A stretch of DNA of 38,379 nt, from the NCBI GenBank assembly GCA_963758025.1, contig CAVWUA010000029.1, forward strand, positions 1 through 38,379, read 5' to 3'. The notes below the pieces were generated by a model, which was not told the DNA's origin, searched no databases, and worked only from the letters and a program-made list of their open reading frames with translations. The position numbers and the translations under genes are program-made. The stretch's first letter is position 1. Every line of letters begins with the position of its first letter. This stretch comes from CAVWUA01 sp963758025. Lineage in GTDB: Bacteria > Planctomycetota > Planctomycetia > Isosphaerales > Isosphaeraceae. Of the stretch, positions 8,703 to 16,510 are shown piece after piece.

Positions 8703-9758
8703 ATGCCCCATGCGCTGGCGAGTGATGGTCTTCGCGTCGTGAAGCGCAACAAGCCTCGCATCGCCGTTCTGTACAACGCTCCGGTACTGCCGCCCGATCA
8801 TCCCGATCACGCGTCCGAGGCGGGCGTCGTGGCCGCGGCTCGGGCGGTGGCCGCGGAGTTGAAGGCACGAGGGTGGAAGGCCTGGCGAATCGCCGCGAGA
8901 GCGCCGATCGCGCGACTGGTCCGAAGCCTCAGCCGGCAACGGCCCGACGTCGTGTTCAACCTGATCGAGGGGTTCGGCGGTCACAGCGGCGGAGAGGCAC
9001 ACATCACGGCTCTGCTCGATTTGATGGGCCTTGCCTATACAGGGTGCCCTCCCGAAGCGCAGGGACTTTGTCGCCACAAGGGGAGGACGAAGGCGTTACT
9101 GGCCGGCTTCGGCCTGCCAACGGCGCCGTTCGCCCTGATCGGGAAGGACGATCCCCTCCCCTTGGCGTTGCTCCAGCGCGGGCCGGCCTTCGTCAAACCG
9201 GCATCGGAGGATGCCAGCCTGGGCATCGATCAGCGGAGCGTGGTCCACGATTCCGATGCCCTCGCGAATCAGGTCCACCGGACGCTTCGCTCACACGGTC
9301 CCCTGGTGCTGGTCGAGGCGTACCTCCCCGGTCGGGAATTCAATGTCGGCGTGGTGGCCCATTCCACGCCCGTTCCCTTGCCGATCGCTGAGGTCGTCTA
9401 CGATCCGAGGCCCGGTGCCTGGCCGATCCTGACCTACGAGGCGAAGTGGGCCTCCGGCTCGATCGACGACCGATCCAGCCCGGTTCGCTGTCCGGCACGG
9501 ATCGAGCCGTCCTTGAATGAACGGCTCGCGGCCTTGGCTGTCGCGGCGTTCCGCGTGACGGGATGCCGCGATTATGCGCGCGTCGATTTTCGCCTGGATG
9601 AGCAAGGGGAGCCGATGGTCCTGGAGGTCAACCCGAACCCGGACATTGACCCGTCCGCCGGTCTGGCACGCGCTCTGCGAGAATCAGGTCGAGGATACGG
9701 CGAGACGCTCGACGCGCTGGCGCGGCAGGCCCTGGAGCGAGGGCCGCGTCGTGACTGA
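8703..9758 (+). CDS. ATP-grasp ligase 2, D-Ala-D-Ala ligase-like
   Basis: A 351-residue intact ATP-grasp protein, clearly diverged from ligase 1. Visible features are KPRIAVLYN, PDVVFNLIEGFGGHSGGEA (N-terminal domain), PAFVKPASEDASLGI (ATP-contacting Lys and loop), LVEAYLPGREFNVGVV, and the magnesium site YARVDFR with VLEVNPNPDIDPSAG. The loop reads SEDASLG where ligase 1 reads FEGSSKG, so the two may not share a substrate. The start is uncertain: ATG at 8703 is used; GTG at 8739 is possible, and a ribosome site (GGAG, 8681-8684) precedes an out-of-frame ATG at 8698. The gene follows ligase 1 by 25 bases, and its stop overlaps the next gene's start by 8 bases, which supports a single operon. 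Confidence 0.85.
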   Translation: MPHALASDGLRVVKRNKPRIAVLYNAPVLPPDHPDHASEAGVVAAARAVAAELKARGWKAWRIAARAPIARLVRSLSRQRPDVVFNLIEGFGGHSGGEAHITALLDLMGLAYTGCPPEAQGLCRHKGRTKALLAGFGLPTAPFALIGKDDPLPLALLQRGPAFVKPASEDASLGIDQRSVVHDSDALANQVHRTLRSHGPLVLVEAYLPGREFNVGVVAHSTPVPLPIAEVVYDPRPGAWPILTYEAKWASGSIDDRSSPVRCPARIEPSLNERLAALAVAAFRVTGCRDYARVDFRLDEQGEPMVLEVNPNPDIDPSAGLARALRESGRGYGETLDALARQALERGPRRD

Positions 9759-10233
9759 CCTGATCTTGCGCAACCTTCGCGCCGAGGACCGCGAGCCGAT
9801 CGCTCGGATTCTTCAAAGCGCCGGAGTCTTCCGGCCCGAGGAGATCACGATCGGCCTCGAACTGGTGGACGAAACCTTGCACCCGGGCCCGTCAACCGAT
9901 TACCAATGGTGCATTGCCGAACAACGGAAGGCCGTGGTCGGGTTCGCCTGTTACGGCTCCGTGCCGTTGACCGAGGGGACCTTCGATCTGTACTGGATCG
10001 CCGTGGGCCCCGAGGCGCGGGGGGCTGGCATCGCCTCGAAGATCGACGATGAGGTGACGGAGGCCGTCCGCCGTCAGGGCGGACGCTGGCTGCTGGCCGA
10101 GACATCGTCCACCGACGCGTATCAACCCGCGCGCCGATTTTACGAGAAGCATGGATATGCGTTGCTGGAACGAATCTTGGACTTCTACCGCGTCGGCGAC
10201 GATCGTATGACCTTCGGCAAGCGGCTCGATTAA
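9751..10233 (+). CDS. GNAT-family N-acetyltransferase
   Basis: A 160-residue single-domain GNAT. The acetyl-CoA pyrophosphate loop is VGPEARGAGIASKI, with the beta4 strand FDLYWIAVGP before it, and the C-terminal ARRFYEKHGYALLERI is the usual last helix and strand. The start is GTG at 9751, which overlaps the ATP-grasp 2 stop by 8 bases, so the genes are translationally coupled. The family moves an acetyl group from acetyl-CoA to an amine. In the beta-lysine osmolyte pathway of methanogens and some bacteria a lysine aminomutase (AblA) pairs with a GNAT (AblB) that acetylates the epsilon amine; this neighbour could do the same, although its sequence alone does not show the substrate. Confidence 0.85.
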   Translation: MTDLILRNLRAEDREPIARILQSAGVFRPEEITIGLELVDETLHPGPSTDYQWCIAEQRKAVVGFACYGSVPLTEGTFDLYWIAVGPEARGAGIASKIDDEVTEAVRRQGGRWLLAETSSTDAYQPARRFYEKHGYALLERILDFYRVGDDRMTFGKRLD

Positions 10234-10250
10234 CCGAAAGGGGAAGGCCC

Positions 10251-12365
10251 GTGTTCCGAATCAGTCACGTGCTCGGGACCCATCGGGACAAGGACCGCCG
10301 CACCCTCGCGAGCGTCCAGGAACTCTTCGCGGAGGCCTTTCCCGAGGTGGCCGAAGATCCGGACTACATCGAGCGCAAACTCGTCGATCAGACGGCCCGA
10401 GGATACCCGTGCGTCCTGCTCGTCGCGCATGGCGAGGGGGACCACGTGATCGGGTTCGCACTCGCCGATTTTTTTGAATCGATCGGCTACGCCTATCTCG
10501 ACTTCATGGTCACCGCCGCCGATCAGCGCGGGCGGGGCCTGGGAGGCGCCCTCTTCGAGGCCCTCCGCGAAGACCTCATCGCCCGGGGAGCCATGGGCCT
10601 GTTTCTCGAAGCGCCGACGGATGACCCCTCCCAGGTCACGAACCCCGACCACCTGAAGGCGAACAAGGCTCGTTTACGTTTCTATGAACGTTATGGCGCG
10701 CGACCGGTCCTCGAAACGTTGTACGACCAGCCGATCCGACCGGGGCATCCCGCCGAACCTCGGCTCCTCTACGACCCGTTGAACCATCACGAACCGTTGA
10801 CGGGGGACGAACTGCGACGGGTGATCCGGGTGATCTTGACCCTGCGGTACAATTTCGACCCGGACGATGCCTATGTGCACAAGGTCACGCGCTCGGTCAA
10901 GGACGGCGAGGTACGGATTCGCGACCCTTTGTATATCAGTCCAAAAAGCCGTCGCGAGAAAATGCCCCGTCGGCTCCAACCGCTAAAAGTGTTCTGCTCG
11001 ACACTCCATGCACTTCATCACGTTCGCGAGCGCGGATACGTCGAAAGGCCCGCTCGCGTCGATGTGATTCTCCGCGCTCTGGAGGTCCTGCCGGATGTCG
11101 AGCGGCTCCCCGTGCGGAACTTCGGCGAAGGGCCGATCCGCGCCGTGCATGACGCGGACTTCGTGAACTACCTGCGAAATGTCTGCAAGAACCTGCCGAA
11201 AGGGGAGATGGTCTATCCCTACGTCTTCCCGATCCGCCGCATGGATCGCCCCCCGCACGATCGGAGCGTCCGGGCGGGTTATTACTGCATCGACACGTTC
11301 ACACCACTGAGCCAGGAAGCCTACAAGGCGGCCCGATCCGCGGTGAACGTGGCGCTCTCCGGGGCCTCGGCGATCCTGGACGGTCATCCCCTCGTGTACA
11401 GTCTCTGCCGGCCCCCTGGGCATCATGCCGAACGGGACACCTATGGGGGGTTCTGCTATTTCTGCAACGGTGGGATCGCCGCGCAGTATCTGGCCACGCG
11501 GCTCGGGAAGGTTGCGATGCTCGACGTCGATTATCACCACGGCAACGGGCAACAAGACATCTTTTACGGACGAAACGACGTCTTGACCGTTTCGATCCAC
11601 GGTCATCCCAGCTTCGCCTATCCCTATTTTTCGGGCTTCGCCGACGAGACCGGCGAAGGAGACGGGCTCGGCTTCAACCACAACCTGCCCCTGCCCGAGC
11701 ACGTGCGCGACACGCGTTACCTGGAGACCCTGGATGACGCTCTGAAGCTCGTCCGAGGCTTCAAGCCCGAAGTGCTGGTCGTCTCCCTCGGCCTGGACAT
11801 TGCCAAGGCGGACCCAACCGGCACCTGGAGCGTCACACCGGACGGGCTGTTCGAGATCGGCCGACGGATCGGCGCGTTGAAACTTTCGACCTTGCTGGTG
11901 CAGGAAGGGGGATACAACATCCGCTCGCTCGGTCGGAATGCCTCGCGCATGCTCACCGGTGTCTGCCGGAGCCCTGGGACGCCGTCGCAAACGCGCGGAA
12001 ATGATCCGAGTTCTCAGTTCGACTTTGTACGTTTCCTGAAGGTGTATCCGGCACAAGAGTTCGGAGGATGGCGAAGGGGCTCGGGGTTCTTCGACATTCC
12101 GACTGTCCGGTCGGATATGAGCAAACTCCGCCGGATCACGTCGTCCTTCGAGAACCGCCACCATCATCGAGTCCCCGAAAAAACGAACAAAGTCGAGCTC
12201 AGAGGGTGTACGAGAAGGGCTGTTGGACAATTGCAGTGGGCATTGCCCACCTCTTTTCTGCTTTTCTTCTCTTCGGGATCTGGTGGGCGATGTCCATCCT
12301 ACACGGAGAGAAGAGGGAGCGGGAGGGGGTTCCGGCAAAATCACAGGACCGTCCACGACGAATGA
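10251..12365 (+). CDS. GNAT acetyltransferase fused to HDAC/acetylpolyamine-amidohydrolase-type deacetylase
   Basis: One reading frame encodes two opposing activities. Residues 1 to about 200 form a GNAT domain with the acetyl-CoA loop AADQRGRGLGGALF. From about 245 to 575 there is a class II-like zinc deacetylase: RPPGHHAERDTYGG (near 388, active-site histidines), LDVDYHHGNGQQD (near 425, zinc Asp and His), SLGLDIAKADP (near 514, zinc Asp) and VQEGGYNIRSLG (near 553, the transition-state Tyr). The region SIHGHPSFAYPYFSGF is typical of the acetylpolyamine amidohydrolase branch. The start is GTG at 10251, behind AAAGGGGAAGG. The protein family should end soon after SRMLTG (about 11960); the last 130 residues are read through fold-back repeats and look non-coding, so the real stop has probably been lost by a shift. 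It is the last gene of the kamA-like operon. Confidence 0.85.
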   Translation: MFRISHVLGTHRDKDRRTLASVQELFAEAFPEVAEDPDYIERKLVDQTARGYPCVLLVAHGEGDHVIGFALADFFESIGYAYLDFMVTAADQRGRGLGGALFEALREDLIARGAMGLFLEAPTDDPSQVTNPDHLKANKARLRFYERYGARPVLETLYDQPIRPGHPAEPRLLYDPLNHHEPLTGDELRRVIRVILTLRYNFDPDDAYVHKVTRSVKDGEVRIRDPLYISPKSRREKMPRRLQPLKVFCSTLHALHHVRERGYVERPARVDVILRALEVLPDVERLPVRNFGEGPIRAVHDADFVNYLRNVCKNLPKGEMVYPYVFPIRRMDRPPHDRSVRAGYYCIDTFTPLSQEAYKAARSAVNVALSGASAILDGHPLVYSLCRPPGHHAERDTYGGFCYFCNGGIAAQYLATRLGKVAMLDVDYHHGNGQQDIFYGRNDVLTVSIHGHPSFAYPYFSGFADETGEGDGLGFNHNLPLPEHVRDTRYLETLDDALKLVRGFKPEVLVVSLGLDIAKADPTGTWSVTPDGLFEIGRRIGALKLSTLLVQEGGYNIRSLGRNASRMLTGVCRSPGTPSQTRGNDPSSQFDFVRFLKVYPAQEFGGWRRGSGFFDIPTVRSDMSKLRRITSSFENRHHHRVPEKTNKVELRGCTRRAVGQLQWALPTSFLLFFSSGSGGRCPSYTERRGSGRGFRQNHRTVHDE
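12006..12209. repeat. Fold-back repeat with imperfect 35-bp inverted ends
   Basis: The left arm (12006-12041) and the right arm (12174-12209) are imperfect inverted copies. The core tcgactttgt (12019-12028) pairs exactly with acaaagtcga (12187-12196), and most flanking bases also pair. About 130 bases lie between the arms, with smaller partial complementarity inside. No protein is encoded between the arms. This is the form of a miniature inverted-repeat element or insertion-sequence remnant. It sits where the HDAC gene should already have ended. Confidence 0.45.
12236..12302. repeat. Short fold-back repeat with GTGGGC/GCCCAC palindromes
   Basis: gtgggcattgcccac (12236-12250) is a 6-bp palindrome with a 3-base loop. 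The segment 12282-12302 (ggtgggcgatgtccatccta and following c) is an imperfect inverted copy of 12233-12251, the two being separated by about 30 pyrimidine-rich bases. Closely similar TAGGGTGGGC-type sequences are common interspersed repeats in several bacterial groups. It lies between the HDAC gene and EF-P and may also act as a transcription end for the operon. Confidence 0.4.
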
Positions 12366-12414
12366 TCCGTCTCGTACACTCGCTCAGAGTCAGGGCCGCC
12401 CGCCGGCGCCCGGG

Positions 12415-12978
12415 TCACTTGACCCGTTCGAGATACTCCCCGGTGCGGGTATCCACCTTGATCTTCTCGCCCGGATCGATGAAGGGGGGGACCTGGACGC
12501 GGAGGCCGGTTTCCAGCGTGGCGTCCTTGTACTGGTTGGTCGCGGTGGCCCCCTTCAGAGCTGGCGGCGTGTCGGTGACGGTCATCTCGACGGTCGCCGG
12601 CAGCTCGATCGACACCGGCTTGTTGTCCACGTACTTGACCATCACCTTGCTGTTCGGGAGCAAGTACTGCATGGACGAGCCGATCATGTCGGGCGGGAAG
12701 CTCAACTGGTCGAAGGTCTCGGAGTCCATGAAGACATGCTCGTCGCCAGAGGAGTACAGATATTCGTACTCCTTCGTCTCGACGTAGGGCACCTCGATCT
12801 GATCGACCGAGCGCAACCGCTTGTCGATGATCGACCCGGTGTTCATGTTCTTCAGTTTGGTCTGAACCATCGCGCGGAGGTTGCCGGGGGTGTGGTGGGC
12901 GAAGTCCACCACGACAAAGTTCGTTCCATCAATCGTGACGACCATCCCTCGGCGGATGTCGGTGGCCTTGATCATCAT
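12415..12978 (-). CDS. efp: Translation elongation factor P
   Basis: A 187-residue protein with the full three-domain EF-P fold and the family C-terminus (GEKIKVDTRTGEYLERVK). EF-P enters the ribosomal E site and relieves stalling at polyproline stretches. The tip of domain I reads AHHTPGNLRAMVQ. In an ungapped alignment with E. coli EF-P (KPGKGQA), the modified Lys34 position is Asn here, so the known lysyl or rhamnosyl modifications cannot occur at that residue. I believe related PVC-group bacteria share the PGNLRA loop. The start is one of two adjacent ATG codons at 12978 and 12975; the open frame extends much further upstream but is antisense to other sequence. It converges with the GNAT-HDAC gene. 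Confidence 0.95.
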   Translation of the reverse strand: MMIKATDIRRGMVVTIDGTNFVVVDFAHHTPGNLRAMVQTKLKNMNTGSIIDKRLRSVDQIEVPYVETKEYEYLYSSGDEHVFMDSETFDQLSFPPDMIGSSMQYLLPNSKVMVKYVDNKPVSIELPATVEMTVTDTPPALKGATATNQYKDATLETGLRVQVPPFIDPGEKIKVDTRTGEYLERVK

Positions 12979-13121
12979 GGCGGTGCGCACTGCCCCCGGA
13001 AGGCGAACAAAAATCCGAATGAAGACAAACAGGAAGCGTCGGGCGCGAGGCCCGTTCACGTTCTGACAGTAACCAATGTGCCGCCGTCTGACCAGATCAC
13101 TTGACCCGAGATCCCGATGCG

Positions 13122-14174
13122 TCACGATTTCCGGGCCGGCAACACGCCACAGTGAACCAGTGTCGGCACGATCTCCGCCGGTTCCAGACCCGCATCGTGA
13201 AGCCACGAGCGATATTCCGCCGCGCTGTAGGCCCGGCCCTCGGTCAGCGTGAACAACGCCGCCGAATACAGGGCGATCGGCAATGGCCCATCCATCGTGT
13301 CGTGCAGATAGACGTCGTGGATCAGCAACCTTCCGTCGCTCGGCAAGGCGGTTGCCAGGCGATGGACCAGAGCGCGGCATTCCGGCTCGTCCCAGTCGTG
13401 CAGGATGTTCGACAGGAGCATCACATCGGCACCCGACGGAACCGGATCGGCGAACATGTCGCCCGGCACGCATTGCAGCCGATCGGCGACCCCATGCGAC
13501 TCGGACAGTTCCCGCGCCACCTTGAGCACCTCGGGACGATCCCAGACAATCGCCTGAAGTTCGGGATACAACTGAAGATAAGCAATGGCGTAGATCCCGG
13601 TGCCGCCCCCGACATCGAGCAGGACCCGGGCATCCCCGAGCGGGTAATTGCGGGCGAGGACCGGAGCGACGTTCCGCGCCCGTCCGGCCAGGGCCAGGGT
13701 CAATGTCCGCGCCGACGCCTCCCGTTCCATGGCCGATTCGACCCCTTCCCGGAAGATGAACGCGGCCCCGGGACCTTCCGGGTCCGCGCCGGCGGGCCGA
13801 TTCGTCCGCAAACGCTCGACCATCTCGACCACTCCGGGGCTTTGCGTCGCCAGACCGATGTAACCGCTGACGTCCAGCGGCGCGCCGGGCGCCAGGTGCT
13901 CGCGAGACATTTCCGTCAGGCGGATTCGCCCCTGGGAATCCTCTCGAAGCAGGTTCATCGCCCGCAAGGCCGTGATCAGCACGATGGCCGGGCGGCGCTG
14001 CAAACCGAGGCGCTCGCGCAGGGCGTCGAAGGCCAGGGGGCCGTCCGCCAGCACGCCGAACAGGTTCAGGTGAGCCACGGCGGCCGTCAAAAGCTCGGTG
14101 CCGTAACTGCCACGGAATAACTCGAAGATCGGCGTCGGATCGATCTCGGGAGCGGTCAGCGGGGTCTGGGGCAT
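13122..14174 (-). CDS. SAM-dependent O-methyltransferase (dimerisation domain plus methyltransferase_2 type)
   Basis: A 350-residue protein. Residues 20-100 are a winged-helix dimerisation domain (TAAVAHLNLFGVLADGPLAF). After about residue 170 comes a Rossmann methyltransferase with motif I LLDVGGGTGIYAIAY, an acidic residue after motif II (VWDRPEV) and the family catalytic motif LSNILHDWDEPE, whose His acts as base in O-methyltransferases. Relatives include carotenoid (CrtF-like), polyketide and plant O-methyltransferases; the substrate cannot be assigned. The start is ATG at 14174, with GAGGA nine bases upstream; ATG at 14183 has no useful ribosome site. It lies 143 bases upstream of efp on the same strand and is divergent from the ROK gene. 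The frame is intact. Confidence 0.85.
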   Translation of the reverse strand: MPQTPLTAPEIDPTPIFELFRGSYGTELLTAAVAHLNLFGVLADGPLAFDALRERLGLQRRPAIVLITALRAMNLLREDSQGRIRLTEMSREHLAPGAPLDVSGYIGLATQSPGVVEMVERLRTNRPAGADPEGPGAAFIFREGVESAMEREASARTLTLALAGRARNVAPVLARNYPLGDARVLLDVGGGTGIYAIAYLQLYPELQAIVWDRPEVLKVARELSESHGVADRLQCVPGDMFADPVPSGADVMLLSNILHDWDEPECRALVHRLATALPSDGRLLIHDVYLHDTMDGPLPIALYSAALFTLTEGRAYSAAEYRSWLHDAGLEPAEIVPTLVHCGVLPARKS

Positions 14175-14475
14175 GAATCTCATTCCTCGGGCAGAAACTC
14201 GTTCCAGCGTGCTCACGATCCGAACGATGAATTCCGAAGAGGCAGCGTCTCCAGGACTTGCCGGTCGGGTCGATGAACGTCGGCTCGTCCGCGAGGATCT
14301 CGACCTGGAAACCCTTCGGAGGATAATGGTTCCAGAGGGTCGGGTCGAACCGGCTCAACTCGACCCGGCCTTCCTACCCCTCGAACGATGCGGCGCGGGG
14401 GGGGTGACGTTCATCGTAGCAGGCCCTTCAGCGCGACACAAGTCCGACGGCTCAAGGGAAAGGAATTCGGCAAAG
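14175..14475. other. Divergent intergenic gap with a possible short minus-strand peptide
   Basis: These 301 bases separate the methyltransferase and the ROK gene and should hold both promoters, but no clear -35/-10 pair is visible. On the minus strand from TTG at 14358 a protein-like stretch can be read (FDPTLWNHYPPKGFQVEI, then ADEPTFIDPTGKSW), preceded by GTAGGAAGG. It has no nearby stop in that frame, so it may be a small gene with a shift, or chance. Confidence 0.3.
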
Positions 14476-15425
14476 ATGCCTCCAGAGGCCATCGGTCTGG
14501 ACATCGGCGGCACGCGGATCAAGGCGTGCCGGGTCGCTTCGGACGGTTCCGTCCGGCGCGGGGCCAGTGCGATTCCGTACCGAACCGGGAGGCCTGGCTC
14601 GAGCGCATCGAACGGCTCATCCTCGACGTTCGGGGGGATGAGCCCACCGATCTTGTTGGTCTGGGCGTGGCGTGCCGGGGCATCATTGACCCGGAGACGA
14701 CCACCGTGCTCCGCCTGCCAGGGGTTCTCCATGAGCTACAAGGGGAGCGTTTGGACCAGATTTTGTCGCCGATCTCGGCGGGATTGCCGATCCGCGCCGA
14801 GAACGACGCGAAGGCCGCGCTTCTGGGCGAATGCTGGACCGGCGCCGCGGCGGGACTGCGTGACGTGGTGTTGCTGACCCTGGGAACGCACGTCGGCGGC
14901 GGGTTGCTGGTCGATGGCCGGATCGTGCGGGGCCGTCATCACGCCGCGGCGCATCTCGGTCACTGGACGCTCGACCCGAACGGGCCGCCTTGCCATTGCG
15001 GAAACCGGGGGTGTCTGACGCAGTATTTTTCCGCAACGGCGCTCCGGCGGCGGAGCGAGGGATTGGAGGCCACCGAGGTCTTCGCACGCGCCCGACGTGG
15101 CGAGGTTCGTTACCATTGTATCGTGTCCGAGGCCATCGACGCGCTGGCCGCGGCCCTTGCGGGAATGGCCCATGCGCTGGACCCGGAACGGATCGTGCTC
15201 GTCGGTGGGCTGACCGATTCCGCCGTGGATTGGCTCGAACCGTTGCGACGGTCCGTCGCATCCCGGACGGGCGGCTGGCTGGAGACGCCCCCTCCCGTCG
15301 TCCTGGGCCGGCTGGGAGATGCCGCGGGGTGCGTCGGGGCCGTGCGAGGCTGGTTCGCGGAGGGACGGTTCGGCTCAACCCATCCAGGCGGCAAAGACGA
15401 TAGGAGTGGGGTATCCAGGATTTGA
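14476..15425 (+). CDS. ROK-family sugar kinase or glucokinase-like protein, frameshifted
   Basis: The first 35 residues (EAIGLDIGGTRIKACRV, the N-terminal phosphate-binding motif) are in one frame; after a shift near 14590 the rest follows in another. Visible further motifs are AENDAKAALLGE (catalytic Asp of ROK kinases), TLGTHVGGGLLVDGRIV (second phosphate motif), and the ROK zinc site AHLGHWTLD followed by CHCGNRGCLTQYF. No helix-turn-helix precedes the kinase domain, so it is more likely a sugar kinase than a ROK repressor. The product would be about 315 residues, the usual ROK length. The start is ATG at 14476, with AAAGGA upstream. The catalytic residues survive the shift, suggesting a sequence error rather than a dead gene. 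Confidence 0.75.
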
Positions 15426-15547
15426 CCCGTTGCGTCACCCCCTCGTAGAATCAACCCGAGCGTCGTCTCGCGCGCTGAGGACGTTTCCACAAGGCGGTCA
15501 ATCGAGAGTGACGGGACGCGGGCACGACGCGGAACGAGGAACGAGCG

Positions 15548-16510
15548 ATGGCCACCGACACCCGGCTCAAGGAATCGTTGCCGGCACTGACCGAGCGTAT
15601 CGTTGATACATACGAGGAATGTGGCGCCATCCATCATCTGGGCCACTCCCCCCTGCCCAGCTACGCGGAAGTCGTGTACCTTCTGAAAGACCTCCGCGAG
15701 ATCCTCTATCCCGGCTACGGGCGCCGGCAGAACCTGCATATGGGGAATGTCGCGTATCACGTCGGCGACCTGATCGACAGCCTGCACGACCGTCTCACCC
15801 AGCAGATCACCCGCGCGCTCCGGCATGACTGCAATGCCCGCGATCTGGAGACCGACTTCGAGGCCCAGGCCCAGCAGTCGGCGATGCGTCTGCTCGACTC
15901 GATCCCCGAGATGCGCCTGGTCCTGACCGACGACGTCCAGGCTGCCTATGACGGCGATCCCGCGGCCAAGAACCTCAGCGAAATTCTCTTCTGCTATCCC
16001 GGCGTCTCGGCGGTCACCGTGTTCCGCATCGCACACGAGCTGCACCTCATGGGCGTGCCGCTGATCCCTCGCATGATGACCGAGTACGCCCACGCCAAGA
16101 CCGGCATCGACATCCACCCGGGCGCCTCGATCGGACGACGGTTCTTCATCGACCACGGCACCGGCGTCGTCATCGGCGAGACGACCCAGATCGGCGATAA
16201 CGTCAAGATCTATCAAGGCGTGACCCTCGGGGCCTTGAGCTTCCCCAAGGACGACGCGACCGGCGAGCTTCGGCGCGACCTGAAACGGCACCCGACCATC
16301 GAAAACGACGTCGTCATCTACGCCAACGCCACCATCCTCGGCGGGGCGACCGTCATCGGTCACCACTCCGTCGTCGGCTCGTCCGCCTGGATCACCCGGA
16401 GCGTCGAGCCGTACACTACCGTCACGATCGAAAGCCCCCGCCTGCGGTACCGGAGCCCCTCCGCCAACGGCCCCAACGGCGGCTTGAGCGTGCTCGACTA
16501 TCAGATCTGA
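15548..16510 (+). CDS. cysE: Serine O-acetyltransferase
   Basis: A 320-residue acetyltransferase of the long SAT type, which makes O-acetylserine for cysteine synthesis. The N-terminal 160 residues are helical (LPSYAEVVYLLKDLREIL). The C-terminal half is a left-handed beta-helix of hexapeptide repeats with the SAT signature TGIDIHPGASIGRRFFIDHG, catalytic His and Asp included, then GVVIGETTQIGDNVKIYQGV and GGATVIGHHSVVGSSAW. The start is ATG at 15548, with GAGGA upstream. No cysteine synthase lies next to it. Its final QI and stop overlap the convergent methyltransferase's stop through the palindrome TCAGATCTGA. The frame is intact. Confidence 0.9.
   Translation: MATDTRLKESLPALTERIVDTYEECGAIHHLGHSPLPSYAEVVYLLKDLREILYPGYGRRQNLHMGNVAYHVGDLIDSLHDRLTQQITRALRHDCNARDLETDFEAQAQQSAMRLLDSIPEMRLVLTDDVQAAYDGDPAAKNLSEILFCYPGVSAVTVFRIAHELHLMGVPLIPRMMTEYAHAKTGIDIHPGASIGRRFFIDHGTGVVIGETTQIGDNVKIYQGVTLGALSFPKDDATGELRRDLKRHPTIENDVVIYANATILGGATVIGHHSVVGSSAWITRSVEPYTTVTIESPRLRYRSPSANGPNGGLSVLDYQI

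Noticed and set aside
10983..12356. 457-codon open frame antisense to the HDAC domain
   Set aside because: Antisense shadow of a gene with clear catalytic motifs; its own start lies in the fold-back repeats.
12979..14358. N-terminal extension of the EF-P reading frame
   Set aside because: The extra 460 codons are antisense-type sequence overlapping the methyltransferase; EF-P ends and starts at family length from 12978.
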